Shown here in pieces: positions 1 to 6,646 of a stretch of DNA of 37,507 nucleotides. The notes under the pieces are model-generated. The model had not been told where the DNA came from and searched no databases. It saw nothing but the letters and a program-made list of their open reading frames with translations. Position 1 is the stretch's first letter; every line of letters begins with the position of its first letter. A program made the translations under genes and the position numbers. Origin of the DNA: Deltaproteobacteria bacterium (GTDB lineage Bacteria > Desulfobacterota > B13-G15 > RBG-16-54-18); assembly GCA_030672385.1 (NCBI GenBank), contig DAOVGN010000057.1, positions 1 to 37,507 on the forward strand, given 5' to 3'.

Positions 1-201
1 TATATAAGTGGAGCGATAGAAAACTCTTTTATTAGCGAAAAGGCTAAAATTCCGATTGAAAGGCAAGGCATAAAAGAACACGGTATTGATATCTTAGAAG
101 GAGGTCCTGAAGCATTTGGGACGCGCGAAGATAGGTACGATATCAAGAGATTAAAAAAGTATGAGCTCCAACAAATCCCCGATAACCCGACAAAGCATTG
201 A
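1..201 (+). CDS. C-terminal end of an unidentified protein (cut by window edge)
   Basis: Frame 1 is open from the first base to a TGA at 199-201, giving the last 66 residues of a protein whose start lies outside the window. The tail is charged and hydrophilic, with the stretch GIDILEGGPEAFGTRED followed by a lysine-rich end, and has no membrane segment. I do not recognise the family. It precedes a broken toxin gene and an antitoxin-like gene in AT-rich DNA, so it may be accessory. The absence of a start codon and the smooth run from the edge are the only support for its being coding. Confidence 0.45.
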   Translation, partial: YISGAIENSFISEKAKIPIERQGIKEHGIDILEGGPEAFGTREDRYDIKRLKKYELQQIPDNPTKH

Positions 202-319
202 AAGAATAGTTGAAATAGACGGAAATTAATATTTCCTTTTGCGGGAGAAATTGTGGGGACGTCCATTTGTAAATAAGTAACTCAATTGGGCAAGGAGGAA
301 AAAAGAATAACGTAAAGGG

Positions 320-439
320 GACGATCATGAAATTATGCTTTTCTTTTGAAATACAAATACAAAGACAAAGAAGGGTAATATTGTGGTTGTAGTAAAGGAT
401 TGTAAGCCGGGATTTATTATTACGGCGAATAGGAGGTGA
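320..439 (+). pseudogene. Frame-broken toxin-like remnant (DUF4258/YgiT-partner type)
   Basis: No frame is open across this stretch, but protein-like pieces continue each other in different frames. KYKYKDKEG is read from 349 and runs into a TAA at 376. One base on, from 377, NIVVVVKDCKPGFIITANRR is read to a TGA at 437-439. The strand-like valine run followed by an IITA ending resembles the C-terminus of the small DUF4258 toxins that usually precede YgiT-type antitoxin genes. The stop lies six bases before the next ATG, inside its ribosome binding site, as expected of a toxin-antitoxin pair. One or more frameshifts would make it inactive. Family assignment is tentative. Confidence 0.4.
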
Positions 440-444
440 TTATT

Positions 445-681
445 ATGGAGTGTCCAAATGGCTGTCCATCCCCCATGGAGGAAAGGAAGGAAGAGAAGAT
501 CTTCCATCGTAACAGCGAATCTGTCGTTATTTCGGACTTGACTATGTATGTGTGTCCAGACTGTGGGCAAGAATCAATGCCTTTGTCATCAGCAAGAATT
601 GTCGAGGATGTCTTAAATGGGAGGATCAAGCCATCAGGCAAGTTTACTGCTGAGTTGTACGAAATTAGTTCCATTGGATGA
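445..681 (+). CDS. YgiT-type zinc-finger protein (putative antitoxin)
   Basis: A 78-residue protein with two cysteine pairs, CPNGC near the N-terminus and CPDCG in the middle, the pattern of the zinc-binding N-terminal domain of YgiT/MqsA-like antitoxins. The ATG at 445 is chosen over an in-frame GTG at 436 because AGGAGG at 431-436 lies eight bases before it. The first pair is spaced CX3C instead of the usual CX2C. It lacks the helix-turn-helix extension of full MqsA, so it is the short YgiT class, usually paired with a DUF4258 toxin. Only a broken candidate toxin is seen upstream, so the antitoxin may now be an orphan. The role is known for the family and inferred here. Confidence 0.65.
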   Translation: MECPNGCPSPMEERKEEKIFHRNSESVVISDLTMYVCPDCGQESMPLSSARIVEDVLNGRIKPSGKFTAELYEISSIG

Positions 682-694
682 CGGCTGGTAACAC

Positions 695-750
695 AGCATA
701 AGCGGTTTCGCTACGCTTCACCTAACTTGCTTCGCAAGTTCGCTTATGCT
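695..750. repeat. Nested palindromic element
   Basis: Perfect 10-bp outer arms AGCATAAGCG (695-704) and CGCTTATGCT (741-750) enclose an inner perfect hairpin, AACTTGC-TTC-GCAAGTT (724-740), which abuts the right outer arm. The remaining 19 bases between the left arm and the inner hairpin are unpaired. There is no T-run, so it is not an obvious intrinsic terminator. It could be a REP/MITE-like element, an insertion-sequence end or a structured RNA. Confidence 0.6.
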
Positions 751-951
751 CAGAACATTACTCGATAGATTACAAGATGAAGTAACCAAGGGGGTACCTT
801 TAACTATTCTGTTTATTTGCGTTTCAAATAAAAGGCGTAGATTTTTGTTATTATCTGTAATCAACAACCCTTCACAAATGCTTTGATATGGTTTTGATAT
901 CTTCAACCCGGGAAGGGTCTGGAGGCAAGCTTGATGCTCATGGAACACCAC
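751..951 (-). pseudogene. Possible N-terminal transposase fragment
   Basis: A minus-strand reading frame starting at an ATG at 951 contains the segment LPGLKISKPYQSICEGLLIT, reminiscent of the N-terminus of some DDE transposases. It runs into the palindrome at 695-750 and ends shortly after, far too short for an active enzyme. No ribosome binding site is evident. The whole gap from 682 to 1074 otherwise holds nothing I recognise. The assignment rests on weak resemblance and could be chance. Confidence 0.25.
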
Positions 952-1074
952 ATCATGAGAGTTTCTTCGTCTGCTATCTCCAAGGAATTCAACAGTAATT
1001 AAAGAGAAAAATCGTGGGAGGTATCCATTTATCTTATCCTTCCACTCGCAAATCTACAGAGGTATGGGGAAATA

Positions 1075-3927
1075 TCACCTCTTGGATGGAACGCTTTTAC
1101 CTGACCGAGCAAGCTCCTCCAGTATCCTTTTCATTCTGTCGAGTGCCTTCCCATATCCTGCCCAGTCCCCTGCCTTCAGGCATTTCTGAGCCCTCTTGTA
1201 TTGGTCCAGGGCAGAGGTGACCAGATCCTGGATCGATCTCTTCTCTACCCTTTCCCCTGGCATGGTCTCTTTGGGAAGCTCTATTCCTTCAAAGATTGCG
1301 GCCAGTGCGCTAGCCAGATTCTCTCTCATGACTAATTCGTTTCCATAGGCCACAATCACCCGCTTCAACTCGGGAAGGGCAATGGAACGTGTGGGCCGTT
1401 CCGGTCGGCCCAGTGAGGATCTTGCTATCCTTCCAGTGGGTTCAACCTCTGGTTTTGATTCCTGGGTGGCCTGCAGGTAGACTGGCTCCGCATAGAGGAA
1501 GGACTGCTCGATGGGTATTGCCATGATGTTTCCCCGAATAACTCGTGAACCCTTCTGTCCCCAGAGGGTCAGCTCACGGGAGATTTCAGTCTGTTGATCT
1601 ATCCGGGCTTCCACCTGCATGGGGCCGAAGATAAGTTTATCCTTTGGAAGTTTGTAAACCAAGAGGTCACCATAGTTGGGCATATCGCTTCGTGCCGCAA
1701 GCCAGGCAATCATGTTGGCCTTCTTGGAAGGCGTAAAGGGAAGCATCAGGAGAAATTCCTCACGCTTCTCGCCCGGCGGCTTGATGATGATGTAATAAGG
1801 TACCATCTCTTGCTGGGTATCGGCGTACAGTTCATTGGGAACCTCCCATAGGTCTTCCTTATTGTAAAAAACCTGCACGTCCTGCATATGGTATGATCGG
1901 TACATGGCAACCTGAATATCAAACAGGTCTCTTGGGTAGCGAATATGAGATTTTAGAGACTCGGGCATTTCATCAATGGGTCGAAACAGATCCGGAAAGA
2001 TCTCCATAAAACTCTGAATGATCGGATCGGTCTCATCTATAACATAGAAGTCAACCTTGCCCGTGTAGGCATTGACAACGGCCTTGACCGAATTCCGTAT
2101 GTAGTTGATTTCCAAACCGAATTTTTTTGACATCCTGGCGGAATATGGATACATGGATGTTGTGGTGTAGCTATCCAACATCCAGAAAAGATGGCCGTCG
2201 GCAATAACCAGATAAGGGTCCCGGTCGAACTGGAGAAAAGGGGCAATCTTTTTCACGCGTTTGTCGATGGTTCGATAAAACATGATCCGGCTTTGCGGTG
2301 TGAGATAATGGGTAAAGAGAATATCCGTGCTCCTAAAAGTGAGCGCAAAGAGAAGCCTTCTCAGGAAAGAATTAACGAGAACCCCTCCATCGCCCTGATA
2401 AATCGTATAGACATTGCTGTCTCCTTTGGGGTAGTCAAACTCTTTTTCCTTTGTTTGAACGATGACATAGTTTTTCGTCTTCTCTCCATAATAGATCTCG
2501 GGTCGCTTGATTTCAATGCCCCGGATCCGGGTCACAGGGGGGAGATCCTTGATCAACAAATTTGGGAGCCCCTCCTGGGTGACCTGGTTGACAGGACTCA
2601 GAGTCAGTCCATAGCCGTGAGTAAACTTCAGGTGCCTGTTTACCCATGTTCTCGCCTGGAGAGGTAACTGATCTATAGAGATTTCACGGGCCGAGAGGGT
2701 AACCTGCCTGTACTGACCATTGAGAAAATAGCGGTCTACATCAATACCTGAAAAAAGATAGTATAGCCTAATCGACTGGAGTTGATCGTATGTTTCCTCC
2801 AGAGGCCGTTCGTCCCAGATCCGAATGTTTTCGATGGTCAACCTGTTTTTCACGATGTCGGCCATGGTGAGATTCTCGTTGATGATGAAATCCTTCTCCT
2901 GAATTCTATCGAGGTTATAAGCCCTGCGAGTATTTTCGATGTTATAGGCGATGTATGGCCTTTCCATATCGAGTTCATTTGGTCTCACGACGACCTTCTG
3001 CACGAGAGAAGGAATGATGAAGCCAGCCACCACCATTGCTCCCATGGTTCCTGCCAGGCCAACCAAAAGAAAGCCCCTCCTATGTCTGACCATGTTTATT
3101 GCCAGGCAGATGGCAAAGGCTCCAAGGACTACCATCAAAATTCTGTATGCTACCAATTGTACGTGAATATCTGTATAGCTCGCTCCAAAGGCTGGCCCCC
3201 CGGTTGAGTACAGAAGCCCGTAGGCTTTCAGCCAGTATCCCCATATCAAAAGGGCAACGATGATCATCCCCAGAATGGACAGGTGCTTCCTTGCGGGCGG
3301 ATCTATTCTCAGTTTAGTAGGTAGCTGCACCTTTTGGTCCTGGGCCTGGATGGTTCCTGCCTCCATGTTTATGAGGTTTCCCTTGGTATATAGCAGGGTA
3401 GCAACAACACCGGAAAGAACAACAAAGGCCATGATCCAGTTCTTCAGGAACAGGTAGAAAGGCAGGGAATAAACATAAAATGCCACATCCCGGCCGAAGA
3501 TGGGATCAGAGATCCCGAATGATTTGGGGTGAAAATAGAGCAGGATCATACTCCACTTTGTAGAGGCAGCGCTGCCTATCATCAGGACAACAATGATGAG
3601 AAAGGCTCCAATGGCCCAGCGGACCCCCCTTTCACTGATGGGAAGGCCCTCTACAGAAATCCCGCCCTCTCCACCACTTACAGGATGGGTCTTTTTTACG
3701 TAGAGTCGGGCAACATAATAATTGATCCCCACGACTAGGAGGAAAACCAGTGCGGCAGCCAGCCCAATCAGAATTTTTGAGATCACCATGGTAAGAAACA
3801 CTGAGGAAAACTGTAGATTCTGAAACCAAAGCCAAACCGTATAGAAGCTCAAGGCTAACGCGCCCAGCACAACGAGAATCACTATGGCTACAATAACCAC
3901 TCGGAAAAGTCCTGCCTGCTCTCTCAT
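1075..3927 (-). CDS. UPF0182 family integral membrane protein
   Basis: A 950-residue protein of the UPF0182 (COG1615) family, at the usual length for the family (roughly 900-1000). The first ~320 residues carry seven strongly hydrophobic segments, beginning with VVIVAIVILVVLGALAL. They are followed by a long soluble region and a C-terminal helical tail containing QYKRAQKCLKAGDWAGYGKAL, like the tails of other members. The ATG is preceded by AGGAGACG at 3933-3940. Function is unknown in the family; a large extracytoplasmic domain anchored by N-terminal helices is expected. It is transcribed alone, divergent from the lipoprotein gene. Assignment to the family is secure, function is not. Confidence 0.9.
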   Translation of the reverse strand: MREQAGLFRVVIVAIVILVVLGALALSFYTVWLWFQNLQFSSVFLTMVISKILIGLAAALVFLLVVGINYYVARLYVKKTHPVSGGEGGISVEGLPISERGVRWAIGAFLIIVVLMIGSAASTKWSMILLYFHPKSFGISDPIFGRDVAFYVYSLPFYLFLKNWIMAFVVLSGVVATLLYTKGNLINMEAGTIQAQDQKVQLPTKLRIDPPARKHLSILGMIIVALLIWGYWLKAYGLLYSTGGPAFGASYTDIHVQLVAYRILMVVLGAFAICLAINMVRHRRGFLLVGLAGTMGAMVVAGFIIPSLVQKVVVRPNELDMERPYIAYNIENTRRAYNLDRIQEKDFIINENLTMADIVKNRLTIENIRIWDERPLEETYDQLQSIRLYYLFSGIDVDRYFLNGQYRQVTLSAREISIDQLPLQARTWVNRHLKFTHGYGLTLSPVNQVTQEGLPNLLIKDLPPVTRIRGIEIKRPEIYYGEKTKNYVIVQTKEKEFDYPKGDSNVYTIYQGDGGVLVNSFLRRLLFALTFRSTDILFTHYLTPQSRIMFYRTIDKRVKKIAPFLQFDRDPYLVIADGHLFWMLDSYTTTSMYPYSARMSKKFGLEINYIRNSVKAVVNAYTGKVDFYVIDETDPIIQSFMEIFPDLFRPIDEMPESLKSHIRYPRDLFDIQVAMYRSYHMQDVQVFYNKEDLWEVPNELYADTQQEMVPYYIIIKPPGEKREEFLLMLPFTPSKKANMIAWLAARSDMPNYGDLLVYKLPKDKLIFGPMQVEARIDQQTEISRELTLWGQKGSRVIRGNIMAIPIEQSFLYAEPVYLQATQESKPEVEPTGRIARSSLGRPERPTRSIALPELKRVIVAYGNELVMRENLASALAAIFEGIELPKETMPGERVEKRSIQDLVTSALDQYKRAQKCLKAGDWAGYGKALDRMKRILEELARSGKSVPSKR

Positions 3928-4279
3928 TTTATCGTCTCCTTTTTAAAAGCCAACAATCCCGGAAAATGACAAGAACAATGAAGGAGTATATACAGGACAG
4001 GCCGGATTGGCAACATAAAAACATGCATAAAAAGGCCTCTCTAGATGGGAAGGGTGGGGTAGGGGGGTTAGATATCTTTTCAGCTTTCTTAAACAATTCT
4101 CCTCTCTGTCAATTATCGCCTCAGTTTACTAAATAATATCAGCATGTTTCTCCTACAAAGTTAATCCTACATCAAAGGTATGCTGAATCCGGGGCAATAA
4201 AAAGAGCCCCTCGTACGGAAGACAGAAGTCGAAAAAGTCCTGTTGAAATGTCCCATATATCCCCATAAGCTCCCTTCCC
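3928..4279. other. Intergenic region between divergent genes
   Basis: No gene is seen here. It contains a small hairpin at 4191-4210 (GGGGC / GCCCC arms around an AATAAAAAGA loop). The 12-mer GGCAATAAAAAG within it recurs at 4778-4789, on the other side of the lipoprotein gene. A G-rich stretch lies at about 4050-4068. No convincing promoter for the UPF0182 gene was found. Confidence 0.4.
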
Positions 4280-4308
4280 TTGAAATTATCGAAGAAGGAG
4301 GATATGAT
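4280..4308 (+). promoter_or_regulatory. Sigma-70-like promoter of the lipoprotein gene
   Basis: TTGAAA (4280-4285) and TATGAT (4303-4308) are separated by 17 bases, a near-consensus vegetative promoter. The -10 element ends 48 bases before the lipoprotein ATG, giving a short leader with the AAAAGGAGG ribosome binding site at 4341-4349. Confidence 0.6.
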
Positions 4309-4356
4309 GTTTGCAAAGATTATTTCGTTACTGTCCTAACAAAAGGAGGCATTGCT

Positions 4357-4656
4357 ATGAAAAAAAGATCGTGGGTCAAAAAGGCTGGTATTTGTCTTTC
4401 CTCTCTGGTTCTTATCATGGCCCTTGGGGTGGGCTGTGCTACCAACCAACAGATCAAGGAGGACAGAGCGGCCACGGAGGCAGCCATGAAAAAGGCTCAG
4501 GATGCTGCTACAAAGGCTGAGGCCTCTGCTGACAGGACCGATGCTGCTGCCGACAGGATCGATGCTGCTGCCGACAGGATCGAGGCCTCTGCTGACAGGG
4601 CAGAAAAGGCTGCTGCGAAGTGCGAGAGGACCTTTGAGAAGGGATTGCGGAAGTAA
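4357..4656 (+). CDS. Small alanine-zipper lipoprotein (Lpp-like)
   Basis: A 99-residue secreted lipoprotein. The start at 4357 is set by AAAAGGAGG at 4341-4349; an upstream in-frame ATG at 4243 lacks such a site and would spoil the signal peptide. A basic N-terminus (KKRSWVKK) and hydrophobic core lead to GVGC, a plausible lipobox, with the lipidated cysteine at residue 27. The mature part is a continuous alanine-rich helix with heptads such as DRIDAAA, like the trimeric alanine-zipper coiled coils of Lpp/OprI lipoproteins. It ends KGLRK, where a C-terminal lysine could link to peptidoglycan as in Lpp (inferred). The gene sits alone behind its own strong promoter, as expected of an abundant envelope protein. 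Confidence 0.75.
   Translation: MKKRSWVKKAGICLSSLVLIMALGVGCATNQQIKEDRAATEAAMKKAQDAATKAEASADRTDAAADRIDAAADRIEASADRAEKAAAKCERTFEKGLRK
4519..4602 (+). repeat. Four tandem 21-bp units inside the lipoprotein gene
   Basis: Units at 4519-4539, 4540-4560, 4561-4581 and 4582-4602 each encode one helical heptad. The second and third are identical at the base level. The outer two both begin GAGGCCTCTGCTGACAGG, giving an A-B-B-A arrangement. In-frame expansion or contraction by slippage would change coiled-coil length in 7-residue steps. Confidence 0.85.
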
Positions 4657-4865
4657 GATCGTTTAAGGGTAGTAATTTCTTCGGTTGTCTCCCTTTCTTT
4701 TTTGCATGATATCAGTGAAGATCCACCTTTATCCCTATAGGGCTTGGACGGGGAGTCATGTTCTCCCGAGATCTTGAGGCAATAAAAAGCCCTGCTTGGG
4801 GGTGTAGAAGTCCCCTTGGCTTGACTCTCCATCCAACCTATTACTATCTTTCTCTTTGCCCTTCC

Positions 4866-4893
4866 TTGACAACGGTCAAACCCTCACTATACT
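4866..4893 (+). promoter_or_regulatory. Sigma-70-like promoter of the GNAT gene
   Basis: TTGACA (4866-4871), a 16-base spacer and TATACT (4888-4893) form a strong match to a vegetative promoter. It lies 52 bases upstream of the acetyltransferase ATG. Confidence 0.6.
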
Positions 4894-4945
4894 TATCTTT
4901 AAAAGGTTGGCGTCGCCAAAAATAAGAAGGAAGGGAAGAAAGGCA

Positions 4946-5392
4946 ATGGACCTAACAGAACCGATCAAGATAAGGGCTTTGGACTATGGCGATCTGGATG
5001 CCATTGTGGAGATAGATAAACTGGTATTAGGCAAGGAAAGGCCAGAGTATTGGAATATGAAGATAGAGCTCTCTGAGAACAGGTCGCCCATGTCCTCTAT
5101 AGTGGCTGAGTTAGATGGTAAAGTAGTAGGATTCATCATGGGGGATGCCAGTGGTTGGGAGTATGGTGTCCCTGATACGGTGGGTTGGATCGACACCATC
5201 GGGATCCACCCCGACTATCAGAAAAAGGGGATTGCCAGATTTTTGTTCAAGGAGATGGCAGCTAATTTGCAGAAGGTGGGGGTGGATACCATCTACACCT
5301 TTGTCAACTGGAAAGAATGGGATCTCCTGCACTTCTTTGACAAGATGGGTTTCAAAAAGGGGGATATGGTCCATATAGAGCTTAAATTGTAA
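4946..5392 (+). CDS. GNAT-family N-acetyltransferase
   Basis: A 148-residue acyltransferase of the GNAT fold. The substrate side carries KIRALDYGDLDAIVEID. The acetyl-CoA site is the strand-loop IDTIGIHPDYQKKGIARFL, with the family's Q/R-x-x-G-x-G/A-type loop written QKKGIA, followed by a C-terminal NxxxxxFFDKMGF motif. I start it at the ATG at 4946, since the longer frame from 4856 would include the promoter. It converges on the benzoyl-CoA operon and shares a terminator-like hairpin with it. The substrate cannot be read from the sequence. Protein-lysine acylation of CoA-pathway enzymes is one possibility suggested only by location; small-molecule or ribosomal substrates are equally open. 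Confidence 0.8.
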   Translation: MDLTEPIKIRALDYGDLDAIVEIDKLVLGKERPEYWNMKIELSENRSPMSSIVAELDGKVVGFIMGDASGWEYGVPDTVGWIDTIGIHPDYQKKGIARFLFKEMAANLQKVGVDTIYTFVNWKEWDLLHFFDKMGFKKGDMVHIELKL

Positions 5393-5419
5393 TAGCGTAT
5401 TTCTTGAGAGGAAAGAGGG

Positions 5420-5462
5420 AGAGTGGGGAGCCTTTTCTAAAAGAGGGGTGGCTCCCCACTCT
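5420..5462. terminator. Putative bidirectional terminator hairpin
   Basis: A perfect 13-bp stem, AGAGTGGGGAGCC (5420-5432) with GGCTCCCCACTCT (5450-5462), around a 17-base loop that holds a further CTTTT/AAAAG pairing. It lies between two convergent genes ending at 5392 and 5479. U-tracts are poor on both sides, so termination efficiency is uncertain. Confidence 0.6.
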
Positions 5463-5478
5463 TTGTGGTGGGGAGGTA

Positions 5479-6618
5479 TTATTCTTTCTTTTTTGGAAAG
5501 ACCCTCTCCACGAGATCCGGGTACGGTGTAAGTTGAGCAAGTTGACGGCGGTATTCAGCATAATCGATCTCGCGTGTTTGAGATAGCTTCTGGCTACTGA
5601 CGTTAAAGGCGTTGAAGCCGAGGAAGGCCTCGGTATTCATGTTGGCAGCGAGCCAGTATAGCTGATACTGTTTTTCGAGATCCCAGAAGAATTTCTTCCT
5701 CATCCTGACGCTCTCTAAGGTGGTCATCAGGCAGAGGTAGGTGGTCTGATTCAGTGTCCAGACCATTTGATTGACATAATCGTCGAGGAGCGTCCAATCG
5801 GTCTCGAGCTGCTTGAGTGCCTCCTGAGCCTCTTTGTAGTCCGCGCCTTTTTTGAGCTCGCCGTAGACAATTTCGCCGTTTTCAACGTAGTTGTCAATGA
5901 TAACTCGGGGGTCACGGACCCATTCGCCCTTTGCGTTCTTCTTTATGGGAAGGGCCTTGGTAATGGCACCGAGGCGCTCCATCTTGTAAGCGCTCCACTG
6001 CTCATTGGAGGCGGACTGCCACATGGCGTGCTCCATAGACAGGTTCCAGGTCAAGAAGTTCGTTGAGCCACCAGTAGGTGTTGAACCATGTCTGGTGCCT
6101 GCCTGGCCGAAGGTTGCGGTGTCCGCTGCGACGGTAAAGTCACATGCCTGACCGATCTCCTGTCCACCCGCAATTCTCATTCCATTGGCGCGGCAGATGA
6201 CAGGCTTGCGAGCCTTGAGAATGGCATCGATCATCCCAGAAAAGAGGTCCATGTACTGCATGTACTCCATTGGCCTCAGGGTGTAGTACTCGGCGTACTC
6301 TTTGGTGTTTCCACCGGTGCAAAATGCGCGATCTCCCATACTGGTAAAAATGATCGCCACGACGTCTCGCTCCATGGAAGCCCTGTGCATCCCTGCAATA
6401 ACGCCCTTGATCATCTCGGTGGTGTAAGAGCCGTACTGAGCGGGGTTGTTGAGGGTAATCCATGCCGTATAGAGCCCATCAACCGGCTCCCCGGTTTTGG
6501 GGTCGATCATGGGTTTCTTTTCGTACATGGTGCACGGAGGTTCGGTCCCAAAAAATTCATCTCCCCATAAATTGTGATCCTTTTCTTCATTGTCTCTTGG
6601 CCACCAATCTAATAACAT
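5479..6618 (-). CDS. bamA: 6-oxocyclohex-1-ene-1-carbonyl-CoA hydrolase (BamA/Oah)
   Basis: A 379-residue crotonase-fold enzyme at the family's usual length (about 375-385). It hydrates and hydrolytically opens the ring of 6-oxocyclohex-1-ene-1-carbonyl-CoA to 3-hydroxypimelyl-CoA in the cytoplasm, the step that commits aromatic carbon to beta-oxidation. Recognisable features are the conserved N-terminal segment with DHNLWGDEFFGTEPP, the oxyanion-hole regions AFCTGGNTKEYAEYY and NGMRIAGGQEIGQACDF, and the GTRHGSTPTGGSTNFL segment, all characteristic of BamA and not of ordinary enoyl-CoA hydratases. The ATG is preceded by AAGGAGAGAG. It is the last gene of a five-gene operon, 28 bases after had, and the ring-opening product of the neighbouring dehydrogenase is its substrate. 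BamA is widely used as a marker of anaerobic aromatic degradation. Confidence 0.95.
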   Translation of the reverse strand: MLLDWWPRDNEEKDHNLWGDEFFGTEPPCTMYEKKPMIDPKTGEPVDGLYTAWITLNNPAQYGSYTTEMIKGVIAGMHRASMERDVVAIIFTSMGDRAFCTGGNTKEYAEYYTLRPMEYMQYMDLFSGMIDAILKARKPVICRANGMRIAGGQEIGQACDFTVAADTATFGQAGTRHGSTPTGGSTNFLTWNLSMEHAMWQSASNEQWSAYKMERLGAITKALPIKKNAKGEWVRDPRVIIDNYVENGEIVYGELKKGADYKEAQEALKQLETDWTLLDDYVNQMVWTLNQTTYLCLMTTLESVRMRKKFFWDLEKQYQLYWLAANMNTEAFLGFNAFNVSSQKLSQTREIDYAEYRRQLAQLTPYPDLVERVFPKKKE

Positions 6619-6646
6619 AACTCTCTCCTTTTTTTGAATTTTTTGT

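Noticed and set aside
436-444. GTG at 436 as start of the zinc-finger gene
   Set aside because: It overlaps the AGGAGG ribosome binding site itself; the ATG at 445 is correctly spaced.
1594-3738. Plus-strand open frames inside the UPF0182 gene
   Set aside because: They are antisense shadows of a well conserved 950-residue protein and show no domains or ribosome binding sites.
4243-4356. N-terminal extension of the lipoprotein from an ATG at 4243
   Set aside because: It spans the promoter and ribosome binding site and would displace the signal peptide from the N-terminus.
4720-4815. Possible riboswitch between the lipoprotein and GNAT genes
   Set aside because: Several short stems can be drawn, but no known riboswitch consensus is present and the GNAT promoter lies downstream of it.
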